Shown here: positions 8,212 through 16,079 of the stretch, piece by piece
Layout of the letters: every line of letters starts with the position of its first letter
How positions within the stretch are numbered: the first letter of the stretch is position 1
Assembly: GCA_023428065.1 (NCBI GenBank)
Contig: JAEYZI010000101.1
Location: 1-23,032 of the forward strand
Direction of reading: 5' to 3'
DNA length: 23,032 bases
Source: Actinomycetes bacterium
GTDB taxonomy: Bacteria; Actinomycetota; Actinomycetes; Actinomycetales; Microbacteriaceae
Made by a program: the position numbers and the translations under genes
Notes under the pieces: model-generated
Database searches by the model: none
Seen by the model: the letters and a program-made list of their open reading frames with translations, nothing else
Told to the model about the DNA's origin: nothing

Positions 8212-8852
8212 CAGAGCCTCCGCAGGCGGATGACGGCGACGATGCCGCCCACGAGGAGCGCGGGGCCCGCGATGAGCGCCATCGCGAGCATGTTGCCGGG
8301 GGCGCCGAAGTACCCCGTGACGGCTGCCGCGACGATCATGACGCCCGCGATGACGAGCTGGTCGGCCGAGCGCCAGATCATCGCGCCGGCGAGGTACAGG
8401 GCGCCGACGAGGAGCGCGTAGGCGGAGGTGTAGTAGACGGCGATGACGTCGCTCGAGGCGCCCGAGCGCAGCATCGCGGTGCCGATCGCGGCGATAGCGC
8501 CGCCGAGCACGGGCCAGGAGAGTCCGTACACGGTGCCGACGAAGTCGCTCACGCCCTTGATGCCGCGGTTGCTGCGCACCCCGACGACGGCCGAGGTGAT
8601 GGCGCCGCCGAGGATGAGGGCCGCGAAGACCGGCACGGCGATCCAGAGGGGCAGGCGCACGGGGGCGGGGCTGCCCTCCCATGCGGACCAGAGCAGCAGG
8701 TAGCCGACGAGCCACGCGCCGCCCCACACGAAGTAGTACACGGGCACCTGGGCGGTGAAGGCGCGCTTGACGCCCCGGGTCTCTCCCTCGATGAGGGCGA
8801 GCATCTCCTCCGGGCGGAGGTCGTCGGTCGGGGTGTCTTCCGGCTTGTCCAT
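8211..8852 (-). CDS. Six-helix membrane protein, function unknown
   Basis: The protein has 213 residues. A charged cytoplasmic N-terminus of about 30 residues (DKPEDTPTDDLRPEEMLALIEGE) is followed by about six membrane helices, from VYYFVWGGAWLVGYLLLW to LIAGPALLVGGIVAVI and a positively charged RLRRL end. I do not recognise a functional family; proteins of this shape often sit in front of PF13601-type regulators and may sense or modulate the system. It is the first gene of the exporter operon. The frame stays open upstream into hrpA, but the ATG at 8852 is chosen because it follows directly on the promoter/operator, and the upstream part is antisense to hrpA. No Shine-Dalgarno is visible, so translation from a short leader is likely. 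Confidence 0.85.
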   Translation of the reverse strand: MDKPEDTPTDDLRPEEMLALIEGETRGVKRAFTAQVPVYYFVWGGAWLVGYLLLWSAWEGSPAPVRLPLWIAVPVFAALILGGAITSAVVGVRSNRGIKGVSDFVGTVYGLSWPVLGGAIAAIGTAMLRSGASSDVIAVYYTSAYALLVGALYLAGAMIWRSADQLVIAGVMIVAAAVTGYFGAPGNMLAMALIAGPALLVGGIVAVIRLRRL

Positions 8853-8855
8853 GTC

Positions 8856-8874
8856 TACTTTGTACTGCAAAGTA
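8856..8874. promoter_or_regulatory. Operator candidate TACTTTG-N5-CAAAGTA at the exporter operon promoter
   Basis: This is a perfect 7-5-7 inverted repeat, three bases upstream of the first ATG of the exporter operon. A second palindrome, GTACT-N4-AGTAC, is nested at 8862-8875, and a related TTTGCAAAG lies nearby at 8893-8901. The repeat is A/T-rich in a GC-rich background and contains a possible -10 (TACTTT on the minus strand). Autorepression by the winged-helix protein is inferred from its position. Confidence 0.6.
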
Positions 8875-8912
8875 CTCTGCCCGTCAACCCGGTTTGCAAA
8901 GTCGAACCGCCG

Positions 8913-8918
8913 TACGAT
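8913..8918 (+). promoter_or_regulatory. -10 box TACGAT for hrpA
   Basis: TACGAT ends nine bases before the ATG at 8928, giving a leader of only about two or three bases. GGAGGG at 8919-8924 is just three bases from the ATG, too close for a normal Shine-Dalgarno. The box lies 40-60 bp from the operator at 8856 in a divergent arrangement. Confidence 0.45.
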
Positions 8919-8927
8919 GGAGGGCTC

Positions 8928-11900
8928 ATGTCCGCACGCCCCGCCCCCGCCTACCGCATCTCGTACCCGCCCGAGCTGCCCGTCAGCCAGGCGCACGACG
9001 AGCTCGCCGACGCCATCCGCGACCACCAGGTGGTCGTCGTGGCGGGCGCGACCGGCTCCGGCAAGACAACGCAGCTTCCCAAGATCTGCCTCGAGCTCGG
9101 TCGGGAGCACATCGGCCACACCCAGCCCCGCCGGATCGCGGCCCGCTCGATCGCCGAGCGCATCGCATCCGAGCTGGGCGTCGAGCTCGGAGGCGTCGTC
9201 GGCTACCAGGTGCGCTTCGACGACCGCACGCGCACCGACACCGCGATCAAGCTCATGACCGACGGCGTGCTGCTCGCCGAGCTCTCACGCGACCGCGAGC
9301 TGCGCGCTTACGACACGATCATCATCGACGAGGCCCACGAGCGCAGCCTCACGATCGACTTCCTGCTCGGCTACCTCACGCGCCTCCTCCCCCGCCGCCC
9401 CGACCTCAAGGTCATCGTCACCTCCGCGACGATCGACCCCGAGAGCTTCGCGCGGCACTTCGCCGCCGCGATCGGCGCCGAGGTGCCCGTCGTCGAGGTC
9501 TCGGGGCGCACCTATCCCGTCGAGCTGCGCTACCGCCCGCTCGTGGCCGAGGTGGGCGACGACGGCGACGACTCCGACGACGAGGGCGCCGCCTCCTCCG
9601 ACCGCGACGTCGCGCAGGGCATCGTCGACGCGCTCGCCGAGCTCGAGCGCGAGGAGCCGGGCGACGTGCTCGTGTTCCTCTCGGGCGAGTCGGAGATCCG
9701 GGATGCCGCCGACGTCGTGCGGGGCCGCTTCCCGAAGGACGAGGTCGTGCCGCTCTACGGCCGGCTCTCGGCCGCCGACCAGCACCGCGTCTTCGACACG
9801 CGACGCGCGCCCGGCATCCGTCGCCGCGTCGTCATCGCCACCAACGTCGCCGAGACGAGCATCACGGTGCCCGGCATCCGCTACGTCGTCGACGCGGGCA
9901 CCGCGCGCATCAGCCGCTACTCGCCGCGCGCCAAGGTTCAGCGGCTGCCGATCGAGGCCATCAGCCAGGCCTCGGCCAACCAGCGCTCGGGCCGCGCCGG
10001 CCGCACCTCGGCCGGCATCGCCATCCGCCTGTACTCCGAGGAGGACTTCGAGCGCCGCCCCGAGTTCACCGACCCCGAGATCCTGCGCACGGGCCTCGCG
10101 GCCGTCATCCTGCAGATGCTCGAGCTGCGGCTCGGCGACATCCGCGAGTTCCCGTTCCTCACCCCGCCCGACTCGCGCGGCATCGCGGACGGCCTCGACC
10201 TGCTGCGCGAGCTCGGCGCGATCGGCGCGGAGCAGCGCATCACGCGCATCGGCCGCGACCTCGCGCGCCTGCCCGTCGACCCGCGGTTCGGGCGGATGCT
10301 CGTCGAGGCGGGGCGCCAGGGCGTCGTGCGCGAGGTCGCCGCGATCGTCGCGGGGCTCTCCATCCAGGACCCGCGCGAGCGCCCCCTCGAGAAGCGCCCG
10401 CAGGCGGATGCCGCCCACGCGCGGTTCCGCGACCCCTCGTCCGACTTCATCACGCTGCTCAACCTCTGGAACCACCTCGAGGACGAGCAGAAGGAGCGCA
10501 GCGGCAACGCCTTCCGACGCATGTGCAAGGCGGAATATCTCAACTACCTCCGGGTCCGCGAGTGGCAGGACCTGTACCGGCAACTCATCCGGGCCGCGAA
10601 GTCGGTGGGCATCGCCCCCGGCGAGCGCTCGACGGATGCCGACGCGATCCACCGCTCGATCCTCGCGGGACTCCTGTCGCGGCTGGGGCTGCGCGACCCA
10701 GACAAGAAGGACTACCTCGGATCGCGCGGCCAGCGCTTCGTGATCTTCCCCGGATCGGGCCTCGCGAAGAAGCAGCCGAACGCCGTCATGGCCGCGGAGC
10801 TCGTCGAGACCTCGCGGCTCTTCGCCCGCACGGTCGCGGCGATCGACCCCGCATGGGCCGAGAAGCTCGCGGGCGACCTCGCGAAGCGCTCCTACTCGGA
10901 ACCGCACTGGTCGAGCAAGCAGGGCGCCGCGCTCGTGTGGGAGAAGGTCACCCTCTACGGCGTGCCGATCGTGCCGCGCCGACGCGCCCAGCTCGCGCGG
11001 CTCGACGCGCCCCTCGCGCGCGAGCTCTTCATCCGCCACGCGCTCGTCGAGGGCGACTGGCCGCACGAGCTGCAACGGTCGGCGCTGCTGGGCTTCGACC
11101 GCGACAACGAGAAGCTGCGCCGCGAGCTCTCCGAGGTCGAGGAGCGCACGCGCCGCCGCGACATCCTCACGGGTGACGAGGCCGTGTTCGCGTTCTACGA
11201 CGCGCGCATCCCCGACGACGTCACCGACTCGCGCCGCTTCGCGAGCTGGTGGAAGCAGGCGAAGGCCGAGACGCCGGACCTGCTCACGATGCGCCGTGAG
11301 GACCTGCTCGAGGACGACGAGGGCGACGCCTCCGGCTTCCCCGACGAGTGGGTGCAGGGCGACATGCGGTTCCGGCTGCGCTACCGCTTCGAGCCCGGCG
11401 CCGACGACGACGGCGTGACCGTCGTCATCCCGCTCGCCGTGCTGCCGCGCGTCACCGAGCGCGGCTTCGACTGGCTCGTGCCGGGCCTGCGCGAAGAGCT
11501 GCTGACGGCGCTCATCAAGGCGCTGCCGAAGGCGATCCGCAGGAACGTCGTGCCCGCGGCCGACTGGGCCCGCCGCCTCGGCGCGCAACTGCCCGTGCAT
11601 TCTGACGCGCCCATCGGCGAGGCTCTCGCGGAGGGGATCCGCGCGGCGACCCACACGCCCGTCGCGCCATCCGACATCGAGTGGGACCGCGTGCCCGCGC
11701 ACCTCACGATGCGCTACGAGGTCGTCGACCAGCGAGGGCGCGCGCTCGCCGCGGGCCGCGACCTCCCCGCCCTGCAGACGCGCCTCGCCGAGCGCGCCCG
11801 CACGGATGTCGCGGTCGCGACCGCCGCCGCGACCCCCGGCCGCGACATCGAGCGCACGGGCATCACCGAGTGGGACGTCGGCAAGCTGCCCGAGCAGGTA

Positions 11901-12698
11901 ACGGCGAAGCAGGGCGGATCGACGGTCGTCGGCTATCCCGCCCTCGTCGACACGGGCGCGGGCGTCGACCTCAAGGTCTTCGCGAGCCGCGCGCAGGCGG
12001 AGGCCTCGCACATCCGCGGCGTGCACCGCCTCGTCGCGCTCACGCTGCCGAGCCCGCTCGGCTACGTGCAGGACCAGCTCACGGGCACCGAGAAGCTGCT
12101 GCTCGCGACGGCGCCGTACGCGTCGACGAAGGCCCTGCTCGACGACATCTGCATCGCCGCCGTCGAAGAACTCGCGGGCGACGCCGCGCCTCGCACGCCG
12201 GAGGGTTTCCGCGCCCTTCAGGAGACCGTCAACGCCGGGCTCATGGACGGTCTCTTCGGCGCCGCGGGCCTGGTCGCGCGCATCCTCGGAGCGGCGAAGG
12301 AGGCCGACAGGGCCATCTCGGCCGCCTCGAGCCTCGCCTTCATGGGCCCCCTCGGTGACGCGCGCGCCCAGCTCGGCGCCCTCGTGCATCCGGGGTTCGT
12401 GCGTCGCACGGGGCTCGCCCAGCTACGGCGCTACCCCGTCTACCTCGCGGGCATCGTGTACCGCGTGCAGAAGCTCGCCGAGAACCCCGGGCGCGACCGC
12501 GCGTGGCAGGCGCAGGTCGAGGAGGCGACGGCGCTCTACACCAACGCCGGCGGCGCGCTCCCGCCCGCGGGCGGCACCCCGCCGCGGCTCGTGTCGGTGC
12601 GCTGGATGCTCGAGGAGCTGCGGCTCTCGCTCTTCGCCCAGCACCTCGGCGCCGCCGGTCCCGTGTCGGTGCAGCGCATCCGCAAGGCGCTCGAGTAG
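8928..12698 (+). CDS. hrpA: ATP-dependent RNA helicase HrpA
   Basis: HrpA has 1256 residues (E. coli HrpA is 1300). It is a DEAH-box 3'-5' RNA helicase; E. coli work links it to fimbrial mRNA processing and to rescue of stalled ribosomes. Motifs run in order: Walker A GATGSGKT at 40-47, TQPRRIAA at 65-72, DEAH at 134-137, SAT at 166-168, TNVAETSITVPGIRYVVD and motif VI QRSGRAGR near 351. Helicase-associated HA2 and OB regions follow to about residue 600, then the long DUF3418 C-terminal region that separates HrpA from shorter DEAH helicases. An acidic insert (GDDGDDSDDEGA) lies near 205. It appears monocistronic: divergent from the exporter operon, and convergent with the PdxH-like gene with seven bases between stops. 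Confidence 0.96.
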   Translation: MSARPAPAYRISYPPELPVSQAHDELADAIRDHQVVVVAGATGSGKTTQLPKICLELGREHIGHTQPRRIAARSIAERIASELGVELGGVVGYQVRFDDRTRTDTAIKLMTDGVLLAELSRDRELRAYDTIIIDEAHERSLTIDFLLGYLTRLLPRRPDLKVIVTSATIDPESFARHFAAAIGAEVPVVEVSGRTYPVELRYRPLVAEVGDDGDDSDDEGAASSDRDVAQGIVDALAELEREEPGDVLVFLSGESEIRDAADVVRGRFPKDEVVPLYGRLSAADQHRVFDTRRAPGIRRRVVIATNVAETSITVPGIRYVVDAGTARISRYSPRAKVQRLPIEAISQASANQRSGRAGRTSAGIAIRLYSEEDFERRPEFTDPEILRTGLAAVILQMLELRLGDIREFPFLTPPDSRGIADGLDLLRELGAIGAEQRITRIGRDLARLPVDPRFGRMLVEAGRQGVVREVAAIVAGLSIQDPRERPLEKRPQADAAHARFRDPSSDFITLLNLWNHLEDEQKERSGNAFRRMCKAEYLNYLRVREWQDLYRQLIRAAKSVGIAPGERSTDADAIHRSILAGLLSRLGLRDPDKKDYLGSRGQRFVIFPGSGLAKKQPNAVMAAELVETSRLFARTVAAIDPAWAEKLAGDLAKRSYSEPHWSSKQGAALVWEKVTLYGVPIVPRRRAQLARLDAPLARELFIRHALVEGDWPHELQRSALLGFDRDNEKLRRELSEVEERTRRRDILTGDEAVFAFYDARIPDDVTDSRRFASWWKQAKAETPDLLTMRREDLLEDDEGDASGFPDEWVQGDMRFRLRYRFEPGADDDGVTVVIPLAVLPRVTERGFDWLVPGLREELLTALIKALPKAIRRNVVPAADWARRLGAQLPVHSDAPIGEALAEGIRAATHTPVAPSDIEWDRVPAHLTMRYEVVDQRGRALAAGRDLPALQTRLAERARTDVAVATAAATPGRDIERTGITEWDVGKLPEQVTAKQGGSTVVGYPALVDTGAGVDLKVFASRAQAEASHIRGVHRLVALTLPSPLGYVQDQLTGTEKLLLATAPYASTKALLDDICIAAVEELAGDAAPRTPEGFRALQETVNAGLMDGLFGAAGLVARILGAAKEADRAISAASSLAFMGPLGDARAQLGALVHPGFVRRTGLAQLRRYPVYLAGIVYRVQKLAENPGRDRAWQAQVEEATALYTNAGGALPPAGGTPPRLVSVRWMLEELRLSLFAQHLGAAGPVSVQRIRKALE

Positions 12699-12705
12699 CC
12701 CGGCG

Positions 12706-13359
12706 TCAGGGCCACAACCGCTCCCGTACCCACGCGCCGTCGTCGCGCCGGTAGCGCAGCCGCGTGTGGGCGCGATCGGGGGAGGCCTGCCAGAACTCGA
12801 CCGCGTCGGGCACGATCCACCACAGCGCCCAGGACTCCGGCACGAGGCCCGGTTCCCGCTCGAGGCGCGCGAGCGCATCCGCACGCGCGGCCTCGTACTC
12901 CGCGTCGCCCGTGAGCGTGGGGCTCGGCCGCCCCACGAGCGCCGTCGCGCGCGCGCCGACGGGTCGGGCGAGGAAGTCGGCCGCCGCCTCTGCGGCATCC
13001 GCGCGCCGCACCGCGCCCTCGACGCGCACCTGCCGGCCGAGCGCCGGCCAGAAGAACCCGAGCGCCGCGCGCCCGGATGCCGTCATCGCCTGGCCGGGAC
13101 GGCTGTCGGCGGGCGTCGCGACGCCCCACCCCTCGGGCGTCACGTCCTTCAGCACGAGCACGCGCGCGCTCGGCCCCGCCGCGTCGGCGGTCGCGAGCGT
13201 CGCGGCGTGCGGCGCGAGCGTGCCCGCGGCGACCGCGGCGTCGAGCCAGTCGAGGAAGAGCTCCTCGGGTGCGGGCGGTGCGGCATCCGTGTCGAACGCG
13301 GGCAGCTCCGGCGGGAACGACGGCAGGGCGCGGAGGCGTGCGCGCAGCTCGGAGGTCAC
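12706..13359 (-). CDS. PdxH-family FMN oxidase with altered phosphate site
   Basis: The protein has 217 residues, the length of pyridoxine/pyridoxamine 5'-phosphate oxidase (E. coli 218). A split-barrel FMN domain is followed by the PdxH C-terminal dimerisation region (VEFWQASPDRAHTR and RERLWP). Relative to E. coli numbering, which is offset by one, R66, K71, Q110, R132, R196 and H198 match FMN- or PLP-binding residues. However, Y129 is replaced by D128, S137 by A136 and the SRK lysine by P88. It may therefore be a weak or re-purposed oxidase, so I give no symbol. The start is GTG at 13359, six bases after a TAGCCT -10 box; no Shine-Dalgarno is present. It is divergent from a second split-barrel protein at 13461. 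Confidence 0.85.
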   Translation of the reverse strand: MTSELRARLRALPSFPPELPAFDTDAAPPAPEELFLDWLDAAVAAGTLAPHAATLATADAAGPSARVLVLKDVTPEGWGVATPADSRPGQAMTASGRAALGFFWPALGRQVRVEGAVRRADAAEAAADFLARPVGARATALVGRPSPTLTGDAEYEAARADALARLEREPGLVPESWALWWIVPDAVEFWQASPDRAHTRLRYRRDDGAWVRERLWP

Positions 13360-13365
13360 GCCCCG

Positions 13366-13371
13366 AGGCTA
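13366..13371 (-). promoter_or_regulatory. -10 box TAGCCT for the PdxH-like gene (leaderless)
   Basis: On the minus strand TAGCCT ends six bases before the GTG at 13359. It is the same hexamer as that of the DUF255 gene. It lies in a small palindrome, CCGAGG-N5-CCTCGG at 13363-13379, whose role, if any, is unknown. Confidence 0.5.
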
Positions 13372-13448
13372 GCCCTCGGCCGCGCGCTCGACGGCCGCGA
13401 TGTCGCCCGCGGGACCTTCGCCCTCGCCTCGCGCCCGCCGAGCCCCGG

Positions 13449-13454
13449 TAAGGT
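13449..13454 (+). promoter_or_regulatory. -10 box TAAGGT for the PNPOx-like gene (leaderless)
   Basis: TAAGGT ends six bases before the ATG at 13461, so transcription should start at the A of the ATG. There is no Shine-Dalgarno. The 101-bp divergent gap 13360-13460 contains this and the TAGCCT box facing the other way. Confidence 0.55.
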
Positions 13455-13460
13455 CGCCTC

Positions 13461-13862
13461 ATGGAGCACGGAGCACAGGAGCTGGACGTCGACACCTGCT
13501 GGGATCTGCTGGCGGATGCCGAGATCGGCCGGGTGATCTTCGCCGAGGACGACGACATCGAGGTCTTCCCCGTGAACTTCTCCGTGGGCGGTCGCAGTGT
13601 CCTGTTCCGCAGCGCCCCCGGAACGAAGCTCGAGCTCGTCGCCGAGCACCCTCGCGTCGCCTTCGAGGTCGACGCCCACTCGGACGACGAGGCCTGGAGC
13701 GTCATCCTGTGGGGCGTCGCCGAGCGGCTCGGCTTCGACGAGGAGATCGAGCACTCGGGCGTGCTGGGGCTCGTGTCGTGGAGCCCCGACGAGAAGTTCA
13801 ACTACGTGCGCATCACGCCCGAGCGCGTGAGCGGCCGACGGTTCCGTCGCGACGGCGACTGA
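13461..13862 (+). CDS. Pyridoxamine 5'-phosphate oxidase family protein (FMN/F420-binding split barrel)
   Basis: This is a single-domain split-barrel protein of 133 residues. The pattern CWDLLADAEIGRVIFAE, then FPVNFSVGGRSVLFRSAPGTKLEL (residues about 33-56), VAFEVD, WSVILWGVAERL and a final SGRRFRRDGD is that of the Pyridoxamine_ox_2 group. In that group the RSAPGTKL stretch binds the phosphate of FMN or F420. Members are small flavoproteins of mostly unknown reaction and are not true PdxH enzymes; the C-terminal PLP-binding region is missing. The start is fixed by a leaderless -10 box. It converges on the GntR regulator gene with nine bases between the stops. Confidence 0.88.
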   Translation: MEHGAQELDVDTCWDLLADAEIGRVIFAEDDDIEVFPVNFSVGGRSVLFRSAPGTKLELVAEHPRVAFEVDAHSDDEAWSVILWGVAERLGFDEEIEHSGVLGLVSWSPDEKFNYVRITPERVSGRRFRRDGD

Positions 13863-13871
13863 GGCGCGCGC

Positions 13872-14600
13872 TCAGCGCGGGGGATGCTCGATCGCCCAGG
13901 CGTCGAGCAGTTCGGTGAAGTGCACGCGCGTCGCACTGATGTGCGCGTGCATGGCGTCGGCGGCCGCCTCGGCATCGCCGACCCGGATCGCCTCGAGCAC
14001 GGCGTCGTGACCGTCGACGCTCGCGTGCTTGACGAAGCGGAAGTCGAGCAGGTCGACGGGCTGGAACATCGCCACGCGCGCATCCTCGATCGTCGAGGCG
14101 AGCCGCGCGTTCCCGGCCGCCGCCGCGACCGCGAGGTGGAAGCGCGTGTCGGCGAGCCGCAAGTCGGGCAGCAGCTCGGCTTCGCGCAGCTCCTGTTGGG
14201 CGGCGTCGAGCTCCTCGAGCTCCTCAGCGCTGCGCCGCGTGGCCGCGAGCCGCGCGGCCGCCGACTCGACGACGACGCGGAACTCCACGAGATCGAGGAT
14301 CTCCTCGGCGCGTGAGGCGACCTCCGAGATGAGGTGCCCGCGATCCGCGAAGCCCTCCTTGACGATCGCCCCGCCCTGCGCGCCGCGACGGATCTCGAGC
14401 TGCCCGCTGCCCTCGAGCACGCGGTACGCCTGCCGCAGGGTCTCACGCGCGACCCCGAGCTGCTCCGCGAGCTGGCGCTCGGCCGGGAGCCGATCGCCCA
14501 CCCGGATGCGACCGAGGATGAACTCGCGACGGAGATGGTCGACCACCGCCTGGTAGCCGAGGACGCTCCGCGCGGACATGGGCTCGATCTGCGTCACCAC
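13872..14600 (-). CDS. GntR/FadR-family regulator with FCD domain
   Basis: The regulator has 242 residues. The N-terminal winged helix covers residues about 16-80 (LRREFILGRIRVGDRLPAER, then VARETLRQAYRVLEGSG and a wing ending GGAIV). The C-terminal FCD ligand domain covers about 90-235, with likely metal ligands D151 and H155 (DTRFH), H198 (DGHDAVLEAI) and H220 (HAHI), so an acid ligand bound through a metal is expected. It lies 20 bases after the aldehyde dehydrogenase, at the end of the catabolic operon that it probably controls. It may also be transcribed alone, because TAGGGT lies nine bases before the GTG. The start could be GTG 14600, GTG 14597 or ATG 14579; all keep the DNA-binding domain. 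Confidence 0.92.
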   Translation of the reverse strand: MVTQIEPMSARSVLGYQAVVDHLRREFILGRIRVGDRLPAERQLAEQLGVARETLRQAYRVLEGSGQLEIRRGAQGGAIVKEGFADRGHLISEVASRAEEILDLVEFRVVVESAAARLAATRRSAEELEELDAAQQELREAELLPDLRLADTRFHLAVAAAAGNARLASTIEDARVAMFQPVDLLDFRFVKHASVDGHDAVLEAIRVGDAEAAADAMHAHISATRVHFTELLDAWAIEHPPR

Positions 14601-14609
14601 GATGCCGCC

Positions 14610-14615
14610 ACCCTA
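14610..14615 (-). promoter_or_regulatory. -10 box TAGGGT for the GntR regulator
   Basis: Minus-strand TAGGGT lies in the 20-base gap after the aldehyde dehydrogenase stop, nine bases before the first GTG. It would give the regulator its own near-leaderless transcript beside operon read-through. Confidence 0.4.
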
Positions 14616-14620
14616 GCGGC

Positions 14621-16078
14621 TCACAGCGGCAGACCTGCGGGATCCTCGCCGACGATGCGGGCGCCGACCGCGAAACGCGCGAGCCCGGCATCGCCGTGTC
14701 CGCCGATCCCCGAGGAGCCGAAGAACGCCTGCTCGGACTCGGGCGACATGTCGAGCACGCTCGACGTGTTGACCTTCACCTCGCCCGCGTCGAGGCGCAC
14801 GCCGAGCGCACGAGCGGCGGCGCCGTCCGTCGAGTAGACGTATCCGGCGAGGCCCATTTGCCCGGAGTTGGCGCGCGTCAGGGCCTCCTCGTCGGAGTCG
14901 ACCGAGCTCACGGTGAGGATCGGCCCGAAGATCTCGGTGCCGGGCTCCACCTCCGCGTCGATCACGAGCGTCGGCGGGATGAACCAGCCCGCCTCGGGCA
15001 CCTTGCCGACCGACACCACGCGCCCGCCGGCCGCGGCGAGCGCGTCACGCTGGGCGAGCAGCTCCGTGCGACGCCCCTCGTAGGCGACCGGGCCGACCTC
15101 GCTGGTCTCGTCGAGGCTCGACCCCACGCGCACCCGCTCGAGGCGGCGCACGAGCGCCTGCTCGAGCTCGGCGGCGCGCTCCCGCGCGACATAGACGCGT
15201 CGCGGCGCCTCGCACCATTGACCCGAGAGCTTGAGGAAGCCCGTCACGAGGCTGTCGGCGGTGAGGTCGATGTCGGCGTCGGGGCGCACGATGGCCGGGT
15301 TGTTCGAGCCGAGCTCGAGGTGCAGCCGGGCGAGGTTGGGCGCCGCGGCGGCCGCGATCGCGCGCCCGGTGGGTGTGGAGCCGGTCATCGACACAGCGCG
15401 GATGCGCGGGTCCCCGACGAGCGCGGAGCCGATCTCCGCTCCCCCCTCGACGAGCGACACGACGCCCACCGGCATCCCGGCGCGCACGAGCGCCTCCATG
15501 ACGAGCTGCGCGCTGAAGGGCGCGGCGGGCGAGGGCTTCACGACCACGGGAGAGCCGGCCATGAGCGTGTAGGCGAGCTTCTTCACGACCATCGCGCTCG
15601 GCGCGTTCCACGGGGTGATGAGCGCGGTCGGTCCCCACGGGATGCGGTGCACGCGCACGTCGCGGCCGTCGGCCGCGACCGCGCGGGCATCGCCCATCTC
15701 GCGGAAGTGCCCGATCGCGGCCCGCACCGTGCCGCCGTTGCTGCCGCCGAAGAGGCGCGTCACCGAGATGGGAACACCCGAGTTCAGCGCGTCGAGCACG
15801 GCGATCGGCTCGGCGAGCGCGTCGAGCTCCTCGGCGAAGCGCTCCATGATCGCGGCGCGGCCATCGACGCCGAGCGCGAGCCAGTCCCCGCGCGCGTGCG
15901 CGTCGGCGGCCGCCGCGAGGGCGGCCTCGAGCTGCGCGGGGCTCGAACTCGTTCCGAGCGCGAGCCGATCGCCCGTGTTGGGGTCGACGATCGGCTCGCC
16001 CGTGGGCCCGGCGGGCGCCTCGGGGGAGCCCCCGATCCAGGTGCGGGTCTCGGGGATGGGGGGAAGGGCGACGGTCAT
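14621..16078 (-). CDS. NAD-dependent aldehyde dehydrogenase (PuuC-like role)
   Basis: The ALDH superfamily enzyme has 485 residues with a complete active site: oxyanion N158 in TPWNAP, cofactor-binding K181 in VVVKPSP, general base E255 in LELGSNN and nucleophile C289 in SGQWCE. The SGSTPTG cofactor loop appears as MTGSTPTG at 231-238. It would oxidise an aldehyde to an acid, here probably a gamma-glutamylated amino-aldehyde made by the SDR encoded upstream, as PuuC does in the E. coli Puu pathway. Only one base separates its ATG from the ligase stop (TGACATG), and no good Shine-Dalgarno is present, so translation depends on coupling. The exact substrate is inferred from the operon alone. Confidence 0.93.
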   Translation of the reverse strand: MTVALPPIPETRTWIGGSPEAPAGPTGEPIVDPNTGDRLALGTSSSPAQLEAALAAAADAHARGDWLALGVDGRAAIMERFAEELDALAEPIAVLDALNSGVPISVTRLFGGSNGGTVRAAIGHFREMGDARAVAADGRDVRVHRIPWGPTALITPWNAPSAMVVKKLAYTLMAGSPVVVKPSPAAPFSAQLVMEALVRAGMPVGVVSLVEGGAEIGSALVGDPRIRAVSMTGSTPTGRAIAAAAAPNLARLHLELGSNNPAIVRPDADIDLTADSLVTGFLKLSGQWCEAPRRVYVARERAAELEQALVRRLERVRVGSSLDETSEVGPVAYEGRRTELLAQRDALAAAGGRVVSVGKVPEAGWFIPPTLVIDAEVEPGTEIFGPILTVSSVDSDEEALTRANSGQMGLAGYVYSTDGAAARALGVRLDAGEVKVNTSSVLDMSPESEQAFFGSSGIGGHGDAGLARFAVGARIVGEDPAGLPL

Positions 16079-16079
16079 G

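Noticed and set aside
8853..9119. N-terminal extension of the exporter-operon membrane protein into hrpA
   Set aside because: The extension runs antisense to hrpA, lacks any domain, and would cross the operator and promoter; the ATG at 8852 is better placed.
9285..12389. A 1034-codon open frame antisense to hrpA
   Set aside because: It has the Arg/Gly/Glu/Leu-rich, low-complexity look of a high-GC shadow frame, no recognisable domain, and lies wholly opposite a clearly conserved helicase.
13863..13885. GC-rich dyad between the convergent PNPOx-like and GntR genes as a terminator
   Set aside because: Only short GCGC arms around the overlapping stop region; too weak and too common in this GC content.
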